Assembly: GCF_949987535.1 (NCBI RefSeq)
Contig: NC_080081.1
Location: 34,760,428-34,824,427, forward strand
DNA length: 64,000 nt
Direction: 5' to 3'
Source: Balaenoptera acutorostrata
Lineage: Eukaryota; Chordata; Mammalia; Artiodactyla; Balaenopteridae
The first letter of the stretch is position 1. Each line of letters opens with the position of its first letter. Below are positions 23,645-35,605 of the stretch, piece after piece. The notes below the pieces were generated by a model that made no database searches, was not told where the DNA came from, and saw only the letters and a program-made list of their open reading frames with translations. The translations under genes were made by a program, and so were the position numbers.

Positions 23645-26354
23645 AATAATGACTTCAATATCATAGTGCTTAAGCCTAATTTGAAGCACTGAGAAAAATA
23701 GGCAAACAAGTAATGGTCAAGCTTGGAATTTTCTCTTGACTTTGTTTTACTATTTTATGTCTTTTCCTTTTCTCATGATAATTTTTAGTTTGAAATAAAA
23801 GGAATTACATATGAGACTTTCTTTTATTCCTTTGGATGCTGACCTACAAATAGTCTGATGAGGGAAATGGAATAAAAATTGCTCTAACTGCAATTAGTGG
23901 AAAAGACAGAAAAAAAATCTTCTGAAATATGCTTTGAAAGGCTTTTCTGTGACTCAGAGTTTCCATTATATTCTCCTATTCTCCTAACCATTAAAAAAAA
24001 ATGTTACTGTATCACTTTTTGTATTTTTCCAAAAAAAATGTTTCAAACACCTTTTCTGACTAGTTGCTCTAAAAACAGTGGTTTACTCATCAAAGTAGGT
24101 AAATTCAAAATATGTTGTTTCTAATAGGGTAAAAATGTCTCCCAGTGTTTTTTGGATTCACTTGTCATTAATTTTTCTGAATATAATATACCTGATATGT
24201 AGGAAAGTGCATCATATTATTTGCAATTAGGCAGAGCCTTGTAAATTCCATTTGACACCCCCAAAATAAAATTAATTGAGAAATATATTCATATATAACT
24301 TGCTATCATCACCTATATCCCAATTATTTTGAGATACTAAAGCAAATACAAAGTGGAAGAGATAATTAGGGCTACTGTCATGGATTATTAAGACAAAAGC
24401 ATTTTTTCCTAAAGTTATTATTATCCTCATGATTCAGTCAATAATGGGAAGGAGAAGGAAGTCAATTGGTATTTACTGAATGCTTACTATATACTAGAAA
24501 ACTTTAAGCGTATGAACACATTAGAGCTTTTCTTTTCCTTTCAGGTTTTCCCAAATCTCATCTTTTGTTGGTAGTGTAAGCTTTTCATAATTAAGTACTG
24601 TGAAGGACAGACTTCTTAGTTTTTATTTTGGTAAAGCTTTTCCAATTTCTTTGTGTTGGTGTTGGAGACACTCCTCTAGATTGCTTTTGGTGGAACAGTT
24701 TAACACGTAAATAGTAAATGTTAGAAAGTGGGATATAAATGTTTGAAAAAGTAAACTGATTTAAAATTTTCATAATTTGTTTTACTTTTTTTCATCTCTC
24801 TCAGTATTTCTAAAATTAAAACCAATTTTTAAATTGAAAGGCAATATATCTTTTTCTCAAAATTCTCTTGCAGGGTTAGATTTTAATAACATAGTCTTAC
24901 AACGCAATATATTTGAAAACCCCAAAGAACTATTGCCAGCTAAATTGTCTTTACAAAATGGCAAAAATGTCAGTATAAAGACTTAAAAATTGGCAATGTT
25001 CAACCAAGGACTTTATTATTGTTTCATTATCATAGGTCTTATAAAAAGTGATTCACTAATATGATTAGCTTATTTTCTGCTTTCTGAATGAAAGAGGAAA
25101 ATGATCCTTACAATAATAGCAAGAATTTATTAAGTACTTACTGTATGCCAGACACAGTATGCATTTATATTTATATTAATATGGTTCTTCATCAAGACAA
25201 CTATATAAAAACATATTGTTGTATTTATTTTAAGAGTGAGACCTAAAAACAGTATCATGGAACAGGCATTCAAAAGAGGTCTTCAAGTCATGAGCCTGTG
25301 TCTTCCGTTTACCAACCTGTTTTGAGTACAACACCTCCGAGAACAAACAGGCACACAAAATGGCAACACTTATAACGTAACTACTTAAAATCATTAGACA
25401 TGTAACTCATATTTTCCTATAACGTTAGCTTTGTGTATTTATCTCAAGGGCTGATTTTTTTTTATCCGTTCCTTTCCTCTTATGTTTTAATATTTCAGGC
25501 GTTAACAGGCCAAGTCCTATTTCTGAGTTAATATTTTAAAAAAGAAACAATGATGATCTCATTATGCAAATACATTTATTAAACAGAGTTTCACTTTGTT
25601 TATCTAATATGAGATTAGGGAATTTCAGAATTCATTCTAGAGGTCTTCATCCATAGTTGCATAACTCTTAATGACTTGCCATTTGAGTTTTTCTTCAGTT
25701 TCCATATGTTTATGCAAGGACAAACATCTCTTTTTTGTTTATAAGGTTGTAAACCCCTCCATAGACCTTTCTTCATTAGGAGCATGTGAACACAGTGCAT
25801 TTGAAATTCAGTTATGTTCTGAAATAATTTGAGTGAGTTTAACAATGTATATTTATACATGGGTAATAAATATAACATTTAATAAGGCAAAAAATTCAAA
25901 TAAAACTTATTCTTTGTTAAACTATATAACTTTTCTTCAAAGCTAGAAAAGCACTCCTCTCTCAATAAAGAGATGTCTAAATGTTCATATCCACAGGATG
26001 CCTGGTATTTATTGTCTAACAGGAGGAAGATACCTACACATAATTATCTTATTTTTGTTATTGTTATTATGTATTTTTTTTCTACCTCACTTTACACCTC
26101 CTAACATCTCCCTCTGTCCTCCACCCTCATGTTGATCATAAGAAGGGAAGAAGAAGAAAAAAAAAAACCTGAAAAATGATAGTCTGAAACCAACCTAGAA
26201 ATTACCTTTTGAAATCCTTTTTATAAAAAAAATAAAATGGAGAAAAAATGAAAATTATTTTTACAAATGAAAAATCTGATTTGCCTTTACCTTTCTGCAT
26301 TTACTTACTCAAAAAATATGTATTGAATGTCAATCCCATGACATGCTATGATGT
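23645..26354. other. Unassigned intronic stretch with MIR traces
   Basis: AT-rich with no gene. A short MIR-like trace (GGTATTTACTGAATGCTTAC, ATACTAGAAAAC) lies at 24465-24530. A longer one is listed at 25100-25300. An A-run is at 26157-26167. Confidence 0.4.
25100..25300 (-). mobile_element. MIR fragment, antisense (diverged)
   Basis: ATTTATTAAGTACTTACTGT, ATGCCAGACACAGTATGCAT and a later AAGAGTGAGACCTAAAAACA follow the reverse MIR layout loosely. Only the first third is convincing. Confidence 0.5.
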
Positions 26355-26370
26355 CAAAGTATTAGTTTCT
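26355..26370. repeat. Target-site duplication, left copy (CHR SINE 2)
   Basis: CAAAGTATTAGTTTCT here is repeated exactly at 26741-26756. Confidence 0.93.
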
Positions 26371-26740
26371 TTTTTTTTTTAATAAATTTATTTATTTATG
26401 TCTGCGTTGGGTCTTCGTTGCTGCACACAGGCTTTCGCTAGTTGCAGCGAGTGGGGGCTACTCTTTGTTGCAGTGCGCAGGCTTATTGCGGTGGCTTCTC
26501 TTGTTGCAGAGCACGGGCTCTAGGCACGTGGGCTTCAGTAGTTGTGGCTCGTGGGCTCAGTAGCTGTGGCTCATGGGCCTCAGTAGTTGCGGCACACGGG
26601 CTCTAAAGCGCAGGCTCAGTAGTTGTGGCGCATGGGCTTAGTTGCTCCGTGGCATGTGGGATCTTCCCGGACCAGGGCTCGAACCCGTGTCTCCTGCATT
26701 GGCAGGCAGATTCTTAACCACTGCACCACCAGGGAAGCCC
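26371..26740 (-). mobile_element. CHR-type (cetacean) tRNA-Glu-derived SINE, antisense
   Basis: A near full-length copy whose minus strand starts GGGCTTCCCTGGTGGTGCAG and carries the B-box-like GGGTTCGAGCCCTGGTCCGG. The body contains repeated AGTAGTTGTGGC-type blocks and the element ends in an A-rich tail (T-run 26371-26380 on the +). The perfect 16-bp target-site duplication shows a fairly recent insertion. It matches the CHR family of cetaceans, the best taxonomic marker in the window. Confidence 0.95.
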
Positions 26741-26756
26741 CAAAGTATTAGTTTCT
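26741..26756. repeat. Target-site duplication, right copy (CHR SINE 2)
   Basis: An exact repeat of 26355-26370. Confidence 0.93.
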
Positions 26757-27929
26757 AATATTAAGGTTTTTATTATTTTTTTTTTAACCACAAGACGATC
26801 GGGAAATATGGGTTGCTTGTCTTTCTTTTCTCTTCCCTCTGTGAAATCATTAGAGATCTTTAATCATTTAAGAGCTTCTTTAGCAAAAGAAACCAGTAAA
26901 GTGACAGTGAGAAGGCAAGTAGGCACCTACAGACAAGTGATTACCTTAAGAGTGGGCTTCAAGCTCACCCCTTCCTTAGAGTTTCTCTCCAACCCTTTTC
27001 CTACAAAGAACAGCATTGTAACCTCTTTTAAAATTTAAGTAACTTTAAAAAAATTTGACTTTGTCCAAAGAATATAGGACAACTTTCAGGTATTAATAAA
27101 GAAGAGAATAAAGTAATATATATTTTAAAACAATCACTACCAAACATCATAAGTTAGAAAATTATAGAACAAACAAAGAAGAGTACATAGGAACAGTGAT
27201 CAGAATATATTTTTCCCTTTCTGCGAGGGTAGCATGCCCTAGAATTGATATATAGCACTGAGAGCTTTATTTGTTGTTCCAGGCCCTTCTCTAAGTAGTA
27301 AAACAAATAACATTAATTTTTCCTTAGTGTTCCAAGGCACACAGAGTCGAAAAGCTTTACATGTTTTCCATAATTGTGTTGTGTTACTCATTCAAACTTT
27401 TACTACTTCAATTTTCATCTGCAATATTTAGTTGTTTTGCATTTATTTAATATAGTATACTCTAATTTTATTTAAAAGCTATTTCAGAAAAATCTGTAAT
27501 AGTGAAAGAGCCAACATAATGCAAATATTGTTTTTAACTATAACCTAAGTAATTTGATAGAAAAGATCTATATACGGAAGTCTTTTTCTTTGAGTATAAA
27601 TTGAACCTTGTTAATGTGACTCTGCTTGCTCTCTAATGGCCATTTTGCTAAAATACTGGTCCCCAAATTTTGTTTCCCAAAATGTTTGTTTTCTACAGTA
27701 CCAGTAACTTTGGATCTGATCTTTGGGAAGAAAGTAAAATATTTACAAGGAGAATGCAGACTTTTTGAAACTTTATAATATCAAGTAATTAAGGAATTGT
27801 GATTGGCTGAACTTGCATTTAAAATGAATGGCAATATGTAGATGCAGCTAGATTATACCCTTTGACAAAATAATATATCATAAAGCTTTCTGAAGTCTTT
27901 AGTAAATATTTTCTAAAGTCATTTTCCAA
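26757..27929. other. Unassigned intronic stretch
   Basis: AT-rich with no recognised repeat or gene. The open frame at 26808-27038 has no recognisable product. Confidence 0.4.
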
Positions 27930-28125
27930 GAACATAGCATTAGAGAGAGAATACAGACCTCAAGGCAGGTGGATCTGGCTCTAAGTCCCAATTGCTGCAT
28001 TATGAGAGGTATAATAATAAACCAATAGAAATATCTAAATCTAAATATTGTTTGAAGCACTTTATGAAAACATATAATAAAATAAGCACAGCTTTTGGCA
28101 CATAGTAAGTGCTTTATTTATCCCT
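27930..28125 (+). mobile_element. MIR fragment, sense
   Basis: It has a head-like AGGCAGGTGGATCTGGCTCT and AAGTCCCAATTGCTGCATTA, then a gap. The MIR 3' end is clear: TTTGAAGCACTTTATGAAAA and GGCACATAGTAAGTGCTTTA. Confidence 0.6.
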
Positions 28126-28319
28126 CCCCCTCTGTTTCTGTAACTCCAGTCTTACTTGTGGTAAGCTTATAAATTTCTTTTACCACTTATCTATTATGAT
28201 AAAAGGTCTTTTCTTAGTGGTATGGTTGCCAATTAATAAAATTCACTATATGTGAGAGTACATAATAACGTACATGCTGACAGTAGAGACACTAATTTGA
28301 CTTTAAAAAAATATTAGTA

Positions 28320-28525
28320 TTAATAACTACCAATAACTACCATTTATAGAACATATAATGTGGGATAATTACTGACTTTTCTATGTCATCTTTAATCCTC
28401 ACAGTAAGCTGCAAGGTGGATGTTATTATCCTTACTTTACAGATGAGGTTGGGGGAGGTTAAATGACTTGTTCAGGATGACACAATTGTCCTGCAGGGAA
28501 ACTGGAATTGGAATCATGGATTCTG
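28320..28525 (-). mobile_element. MIR fragment, antisense
   Basis: The sequence contains TCATCTTTAATCCTCACAGT, GGATGTTATTATCCTTACTT, TACAGATGAGGTTGGGGGAG, GTTAAATGACTTGTTCAGGA and TGACACAATTGTCCTGCAGG. This is the reverse complement of the MIR core and head. It lies about 200 bp from a sense copy. Confidence 0.8.
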
Positions 28526-31435
28526 TTTCTGAAACCTTGTTTTTCCTGAAGCAATCTTACTCCTTGAAGAGAGGACATACCACACAGTTGATGAAATTAA
28601 CATAAATAGGTGAATGTATTAATTTGAATTCTAAATTACAGTCTCATATCTGCATCCATCACTTCAAATACTCTCTGGTATAATCACTGAATTGCTCTAA
28701 ACAATTTGTTCATGTTCTTATGTCTGTATGAACTCTATATCATTGCTGAGCTTTGGAAAACAAACCAAAATATCTTTATTTCTGTACTTAATCTCCTTGA
28801 AAATTTTAATTGAAAATATTGGGCTATTCTTTACCATGAAATTTTGTTGATCAGCTTTACAATTTATAATGTCTAAATTCACAAAGAATTCATGGTAACT
28901 GATATTTGCATTTTTATACTTGAATCATTGTTTGCCATGAAATTGGTATGCACCATCTTGAATTATTTGATGATATGTGTAAGAGTGAAGGGATTCTTTT
29001 AAAAAGCCTTAACAAATTTACCAAAGGCAGTTCAAAGACCTTTATTGGTATTTTTTTTGTTAGTAACTTCCATTCTCATGTCATTTGTTTTAGTTTTTAC
29101 TACCTTCTTCCTCCCAAAAAAGAAGTCACTTTGGAAATGGAAAAATTGTTTCAAATCATTGGCAAAACTTAATGACTTCTGACTGCTGAGATATGTTAAT
29201 GTAAGCCAGACCAAATGTTCCTCAGCTGCAAATATTTGGTGTTGTTCACTGGGAACTGGCAAGATTTATGAAAGCCCAGTGGCAAAGACTGTGCTCACTT
29301 GCCTCTCATTGTAATTGTTTCCTGTATTCAGTGATGAAGGACTTTTAGGGAAGAAAATATCAACTTTTCAGGGGCTAGTCATTTAGACTCAAATAGAATG
29401 CTATTTCACCTCTGATTTACTATGGCATTCTCATGACATCTAAGTTATCAAAGTTCTTTAAACTTTTCTACCTCAATTTTTAGAGATATAATCTGTGACT
29501 TTTCAAGGTGCTCCGAAGTTACAAAACAAAAAAAGGAAGTGATTTGGTTTCAGTAATTTATAACTCTAAGATACTTACTTTAACTCATATTTAAAAAATG
29601 AAAACTTATTTTATCAGTTATGTGTCTCGCAAATATACACACATTACTACTTTTATCAACTTTTAACCTCTTTTTAAAAGTAGTGGAAGGCAATTCACAT
29701 TCTCAAAGAAAGTAAGTGTTAAATATAAGTACCTATTTATAATTATTAAAATGCTAGTTACTGTTCAGAAGGATGAATAAAGGGGAGTGTTTTAAATATC
29801 TGATGAAGATATTTCAAAGATGTTAATAGCAGATCTAATACCAGATGAACATAATAGTCAAAGTTTAAGCTTTCCATGGAAGAATTGAGCCTTAGGCAGA
29901 TTCTAAACCTGAGAGTAATAGCTAGCCCCAGAAGACTTCACTGAGAAGACAGGATTTTGATTCAAAGGAAGTCTTAAATGTATGACAAGAATTGACAACA
30001 AATAGCTTCGTAATACTAGTATTCAATACAAGCCACCCTGTTCTTACATAACGGTAAATGTTCATTGTAAGTATTTTTTGCAATAGTCATACATATTTTT
30101 ACCATGATGGTAGAACAATACTTCCTTCAAAACTATTGCGTTTAAAACTAAGTCATAATCTAACCTGTATACGCTGCCTATTATGTACTAAGCACTAGTT
30201 GAAGTTGACATGTACTAACTTGATTAGTCCTAAGATGACTTTTGGAGATAGGTAATATTATTTTTCCCATTTTACTGATTAAGAAACAAAGTTGCAGAAA
30301 GCATCTAGAGTCAATATTTGTGATCTTAAACTGAATCTGATATTGCTTTTCAACTTAGGTTTTTTTTGGGGGAAATATGTCAATAGTTATTTGCTTCCAT
30401 TATAATATGATAAGAAAAAGGAATTGCTAATGATGACAGAAAGATCTTACGTATTTATTCAAATGTTTTTTTCACACACTATGAAATTTTATCCATATAA
30501 AGACTCAGTAAACTATATAGTGACTGAAAAAGGATGAATGTATTTTCATTTTTCTTGTGTTTTAGCATGTAATATCAAAAGACTAACTATGTATTCTTAA
30601 AAGGGTCAGCCTCTGCATTATTCAATATTGAACTCCTTAATTATGTATCTCTGTAAAATAAAAGGAAAAGTGCTGACAGAATGCAGAAGAAAAATCTAAA
30701 TTTTTTTTCTTGCAATAACTGTGACACAGATAGTATAAAGCAATATTTTTGTCCTTGAAATGTTTAGAAGTATTGACATTCTGTCCACTAAATTGTCAGC
30801 TTGTCTTTAAGGTTAGAGCTTCTAAGTCCTTAGCATTTAACAGACTGACATTGATCTCTTGGTTGTTCAAACTTGTATACCACCAGCAAGCTGGACTTGA
30901 TTTTGAAGCAGGGCATTTAAAATTTTGCCCTTGATGATGATATCTCATAATTTCCATCGATTATGCTAGGATTTTTGCATTGAATGTCTAGCCTTTAAGT
31001 ATGGTTCCAAATATTCCACCAATATTAAACTTTTTGATAAACTCAATGTTAGAAAAATTTCTTAGGTATTAAGGGACAATTCAGTGGGTAATAAAATACA
31101 GATACAAAAGCAAAAGAAAGTAACAAATTGGTTCTAGTCTGACATATACTTCAGAAACCAGTGTTATAAGGATGTTCACAATGTTTATTAGCATCATTTG
31201 GTTTTGATAAACAAAACAAATTGTTTTAATAACTTTGTCATGCTTATGGAAATATTTCCAAGAAACAAAACTAGCTGACTTTAGTTTGTTACTTTTTAAA
31301 TAAAGTGTGTCAGTGGGAAAAATAATTTATAGGATTTGAAATAATATTTATTAATTCTGGACAATAAGTGGACTTTCCAGATAATATTTTCATTGTTCCA
31401 TTAGTTGGTTAAAGAATTACAAGAAATGGCAGTGG
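28526..31435. other. Unassigned intronic stretch with one MIR trace
   Basis: AT-rich with no gene. A MIR-like antisense remnant (TATTATGTACTAAGCACTAG, GATAGGTAATATTATTTTTC, CCATTTTACTGATTAAGAAA) lies at 30170-30340. The rest is not recognised. Confidence 0.45.
30170..30340 (-). mobile_element. MIR fragment, antisense
   Basis: TATGTACTAAGCACTAG, TTGATTAGTCCTAAGATGAC and CCCATTTTACTGATTAAG match the reverse MIR core in the correct order. Confidence 0.65.
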
Positions 31436-31439
31436 AATT

Positions 31440-32160
31440 TTTTTTTTTTTAAGATCTCTTTGACTCCCTCCACCCACAGGCTCTGAGCAAGGCAGTAAAT
31501 AGTCCATTTTTGTTAATGAAGCTTCCCTCATACAGCTGGGATTGTTTAATATTTTACGAGTGTTACTTTGTTTTGCTCTCAACGATCTCAGGCAGTTAAG
31601 GATTTATGAATCGTGTTTTTCTCAGCCCATCTGCGGTTTCCTATCTTCCCTGGCCTTGAGAATATGTTTAAATTTATTAAAGCGAAGCAAAGGCTCATTA
31701 TTTCAAAGGAGAGCCAAAGTGACACAGTGAATTGGTTATTAATGGAAAGGCACTGCCATAGGGCGATTGAAATTTAATGATATCCTACAAGAAAAAAATG
31801 AGGGTGTCACTTTCCAAAAAGTCATGCTAAATGCCAGCCTTTTTAAGGTCCTGCCGCTAATTTTATGCCTACGCACAGTAATGTTTTCAAAAGTGTTTAG
31901 GAAACACGGACCAGTGACTGTACTGATTATCCTTTTCACCTTCGCGCCTGTTCCAAATGGGTTTGTGCAGTGAGCGATTTAATCTCTAAATATAGGGAAC
32001 GTTAAAAAAAAAAAAATAACATTGCTGTTTTTCACAAGCTAAGGGCCTTTTGCAATCCTCCAGAGATGGACTTGCAAATATGTTATCTCCATATGCTCTC
32101 AGTAAGCTCTCAAACTGGCTCATCACCAAAAAAGAAAAAAAAAAAAATCAATCCCTTGAT
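31440..32160. promoter_or_regulatory. Candidate ultraconserved-type non-coding element (enhancer-like)
   Basis: This is the clearest non-repeat island in the intron. Over about 700 bp it keeps a dozen or so CpGs (TTTACGAGTG, CAACGATCTC, GAATCGTG, CTGCGG, AAGCGAAG, GGGCGATT, GCCGCTAA, CTACGCACA, TTCGCGCC, GAGCGATT), while flanking DNA has almost none. It also carries homeodomain-type motifs (GGTTATTAATGG, GCTAATTTT, TGATTATCC, an OTX/PITX-like core on one strand). Open frames overlap on both strands at 31739-31973, as often happens in constrained non-coding DNA. I do not read them as genes. It is probably a DACH1 enhancer; conservation is inferred. Confidence 0.6.
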
Positions 32161-33329
32161 TTTTATTTCTGTCATTCAAAAGATATTTTAATGTCATAGT
32201 CTATAAACTATATTTATTAATATTCAGATAACATTACGTTTGTGCTACAATATGGGACTTGGTGTAATTTTAAGTTTTCCTTATTTAACTTAGTCACTTT
32301 ATTGAATTACACTGTTGACGCACTAACATACCATTTCTTTATCTCCCCCCCCCATTTAATGTAAACCAGAGACATCTATCTATAACTAAGAACACTTTTT
32401 TGATAAATTGAAATATTCCTTTTAGAGTTACTCTCTCAGTAATTTCCTGTATTAATCGAAATACCCCTTACTTATTTTTAAAGTTATTTCAAATTGCTCT
32501 GGAAAAAAATTGACATGATAATATCCCAATCACCCTTCAGAACGTTAGATGGGATTCCATAAGGATTCCTGAAAGCATACTATTCCTTTTACAGTTTTTG
32601 CTTTATTTGAATTTTTCTACCTGTGTATTAATTGGTGACCCTAATATTCTACCTCTGTATCACTTTCAAATATATATTGATATATGAAGAGGGGTGACTG
32701 TGTACATTCCGGAAAATGGCAGTTTAGATTTAGGGATCTTGTTCAGTTAGACTTGGGATTCAGCAATTTAAGCAATACATTAATTCCATGAAGTAAATAT
32801 AATATGAACATTTTTAATTCTGGAACAGGAATGGGTCCAGTTTTTATGCATGTTTACTTACTACTGCTGAATATAAACTAAAATGTAAATGGTGCATTTG
32901 ACAGGCACTGTAGTAACATACAATTTTCTCATACTGCATCTGGTAATATTAAATTGTCTACTGGTGGCAAACACACTTTTGGATGTAGAATAGTATGAGT
33001 TCTTTTTCCTGCTTTATGGCAAAATATGTTTTCCGAGAATTTCTGAAGTTAATTTATAAAAATTAAATTTACACTCAATTCAGAATTACGTTAACAAGAT
33101 TTTATAACTTGTGATCACACGTTGGGGAACTTTTCATTTATTCTGGATCAGAGTGTGAATCTGAAGAGATGTGGAAAATGTTCAAATCTAAGAGACAGTA
33201 ATGTGTCTTATAGGAGAAAAATCACTTGGAATAGGGTGTCAGGGATCCACAGTTTAAGTTTCTCTGGATCCTGACTCTCTTTAAGAGTAAACTTATCATT
33301 CTATAATCTTCCTAACAAAGACATAAACA
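32161..33329. other. Unassigned intronic stretch
   Basis: AT-rich with no repeat family recognised. A C-run lies at 32345-32353. No gene is seen. Confidence 0.4.
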
Positions 33330-33870
33330 CTCCAGCTACATCTATTTTGATTGTTTCACGACAGTTTACTGGAGGCTGAGCAATGACAGATTTCTTCATT
33401 GTCTTTTTGCCAAAATTTGTCCTTTAAGTCATTTTTGTTGACTGCCCCTTTTAGCAGCTCACCTCACAATGAGAGAGAAGACAATTAATGGGAGGGTGAT
33501 TTATCACTGCCAAAAACTGTCAAGGACTTCAGTTGTAGCTGGAGAAAAAGCAATTTCACATTATGGCATTTCATTCTGAATACATTGTATTTACAGCTCA
33601 CAGTTTTATTTTCAGAGCCTATTATCAGGTGAAACAGTTGCATCTGAAATGTTGTTTGTGACATAGGTGACCTGTTAGGATTTGATAAGTATTTACGCCA
33701 GAGCACAAGGGGCTCACACATCTGCTGTTGGCAGAAGCAATGGAAAAAAATAACCTGGAAATGAGGCGTTTGATTTTTCTGGTTCCTACACTCGAGCATC
33801 TGTTGCTATAATTAAGTGGCATTCAGTAATTGCAGAGCAATGGTGAAATAAACATATGCATTCTTGCCAG
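33330..33870. promoter_or_regulatory. Candidate conserved non-coding element
   Basis: Repeat-free sequence with many short factor-like motifs: GACAATTAATGGG, TGATTTATCACTG, GCAATTTCACATTATGG, TTTACGCCAG, ATAATTAAGTGG and CAGTAATTGCAG. There are no microsatellites and the base composition is balanced. It looks like a second regulatory element about 1.2 kb downstream of 31440-32160. Antisense open frames at 33485-33822 have no recognisable product. Confidence 0.5.
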
Positions 33871-34329
33871 CTTTTAGGATTTGGTGTCCTTACAGTAGGA
33901 GAGACAAGCAAAGTGACTTTAATAAGAACAAAGGGTTTTGTAGCAAAGTTTAACAACTAACTTTTTGGTAGAAGAGAAAAAAGAATGCCAGGTCAGAAAA
34001 TGATTTCATCAGAATGTGAAATAGTATAGTTTTACAAGAAGGAAATTCCTGCAACATGCAGCCTTTGGAACGAACTCTGCATCTATAAGCATGTCAAAAG
34101 GGTTAAAAACACCATACCTGAGTAAGTTATATCATGGGGGAATAAAAGAATAACAAAAATAGGGTTATTATTAATCTTAATGGTATTGTGCCACGAAAAA
34201 GAGATTACAGTGAAATTCATTTAATAAGCTAAAGAAATATATTTGGTAGGTTGTAAGAAATCAGTATGTTTGCATTGGAGCTTGACTTTTAAAAGCAATA
34301 TGATGCATTATTTGTGGGCTAAAGTAATG

Positions 34330-34535
34330 CTCTCATCAAAATAGAAAGTGATTCTTAACGGTGCTGGGGGCAAGGGCAAGCAGTGAGATGGGCTGTAGCA
34401 CTTTTTTGAATTACAATTCCCAAGCCTTGCCCCTGCTCTCCAGGTACTTCTGAGATTCTTGGAAAAGGACCCCAGATGTCTCCCAAGGTATTATTATTCC
34501 CATGTACTTTGCAGAGAAAGTCTTGCCTATGAAAC
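34330..34535. other. GC-rich single-copy patch with imperfect hairpin
   Basis: A GC-richer patch whose arms CTGGGGGCAAGGGCAAG (34364-34380) and CTTGCCCCTGCTCTCCAG (34426-34443) are nearly complementary. It could fold into an 80-nt imperfect hairpin. No repeat is recognised and no coding match exists. Confidence 0.4.
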
Positions 34536-34859
34536 AAATATACCCTGCTTATGAATACTGTATATACTTACTAAAATTCTTTAGTCAATATGTTTTATGC
34601 CCCATTAGCTGTTTAGAACAATTCAAATTCTTCCACACAGTAGAACAATTTGGATTTGGTTGTTATACTGTAGTAGTTTGCGGTTTCCTGGAAATGTCAC
34701 ATGACAAATTCTATTGTGCTATAAATACCTACAAAACAATGACTTTTGGAAGGAGGAGAAAATGTGAACTTCAAGCTCTCATGAAATCAAAGTATTAGTA
34801 TTCATTTTTTTAAGTTTTAAGTGGATTTCGTTATTATTAGTAAGGACAGTATAGTGACT

Positions 34860-35110
34860 AATAAGCTAAGCTACAGCGTCACTGTGACGCCCTTGCTCTG
34901 GTGGCCATTTGAGTGGGACTGTGAGATCAAGTATAGAAGAAGCTGGCCTCATATGTGATCTGGCATTTTTATCTGATACTTTGGCTTCAGGTGATCACTT
35001 AACTTTCTGGGTGAAGAAAAGACATGAGGAGTCAACCATGAAGAAATGAAAATGATGGATTATGGCTTCATAATGTCAACAAATGTTGTGTGTCTGCTTA
35101 GAAGAGAGCT
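34860..35110. promoter_or_regulatory. Candidate regulatory element with GCGTCAC/GTGACGC palindrome
   Basis: A repeat-free patch carrying a 15-bp palindrome (34876-34890) that presents two inverted TGACG half-sites of the CREB/ATF type. Motifs such as GGTGATCACTT and GGATTATGG lie downstream. Its regulatory role is inferred from motif content and the DACH1 context. Confidence 0.4.
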
Positions 35111-35404
35111 TATATGAACAACCGTTTGCCTTGAGTTTGAAAGATTAAAAGATCATTTAGCTTCTTTTTTTCAAGAAGTGGCTCTAAATTGTGTTTTAAA
35201 ATAGGTTCAATATTTTTAATTCTCGTTGGATTGTATTGAATAGTAAGGAGATTTAGAGCTATAATAAATCCATATCTATATCATCTAATCTATATATTCA
35301 TAGTCATATCTATATATTTAATATGGGAAAGTCATAACCTATTATAGAAGAAACTGAAAGAAAAATATCATCCCTGCCCTCTATTTGTTTACAAAAGATT
35401 TACT

Positions 35405-35605
35405 AACCATAGCAAACTTTTACACAGCACACGCTATATGCCAAGTGCTATTCTAAATACTACAGATATAATAACAGCCTCATAGCAATGTTTTAGACAG
35501 TCACATTACTGTTATTACCTCCATTTTACAGATGAAGATACCAATGCAGAGCTCAAGGCCCTGTGACCAGTAGGTAGCCCGCAGGTCTGGGAATTGAGTC
35601 CAAAA
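35405..35605 (-). mobile_element. MIR fragment, antisense
   Basis: ACGCTATATGCCAAGTGCTA, TTCTAAATACTACAGATATA, TCCATTTTACAGATGAAGAT and GCCCTGTGACCAGTAGGTAG follow the reverse MIR consensus over most of its length. Confidence 0.8.

Noticed and set aside
31739..31973. Overlapping sense and antisense frames in the strongest conserved-looking island
   Set aside because: There is no protein similarity and no start context. Constrained non-coding DNA with fewer stops explains them better.
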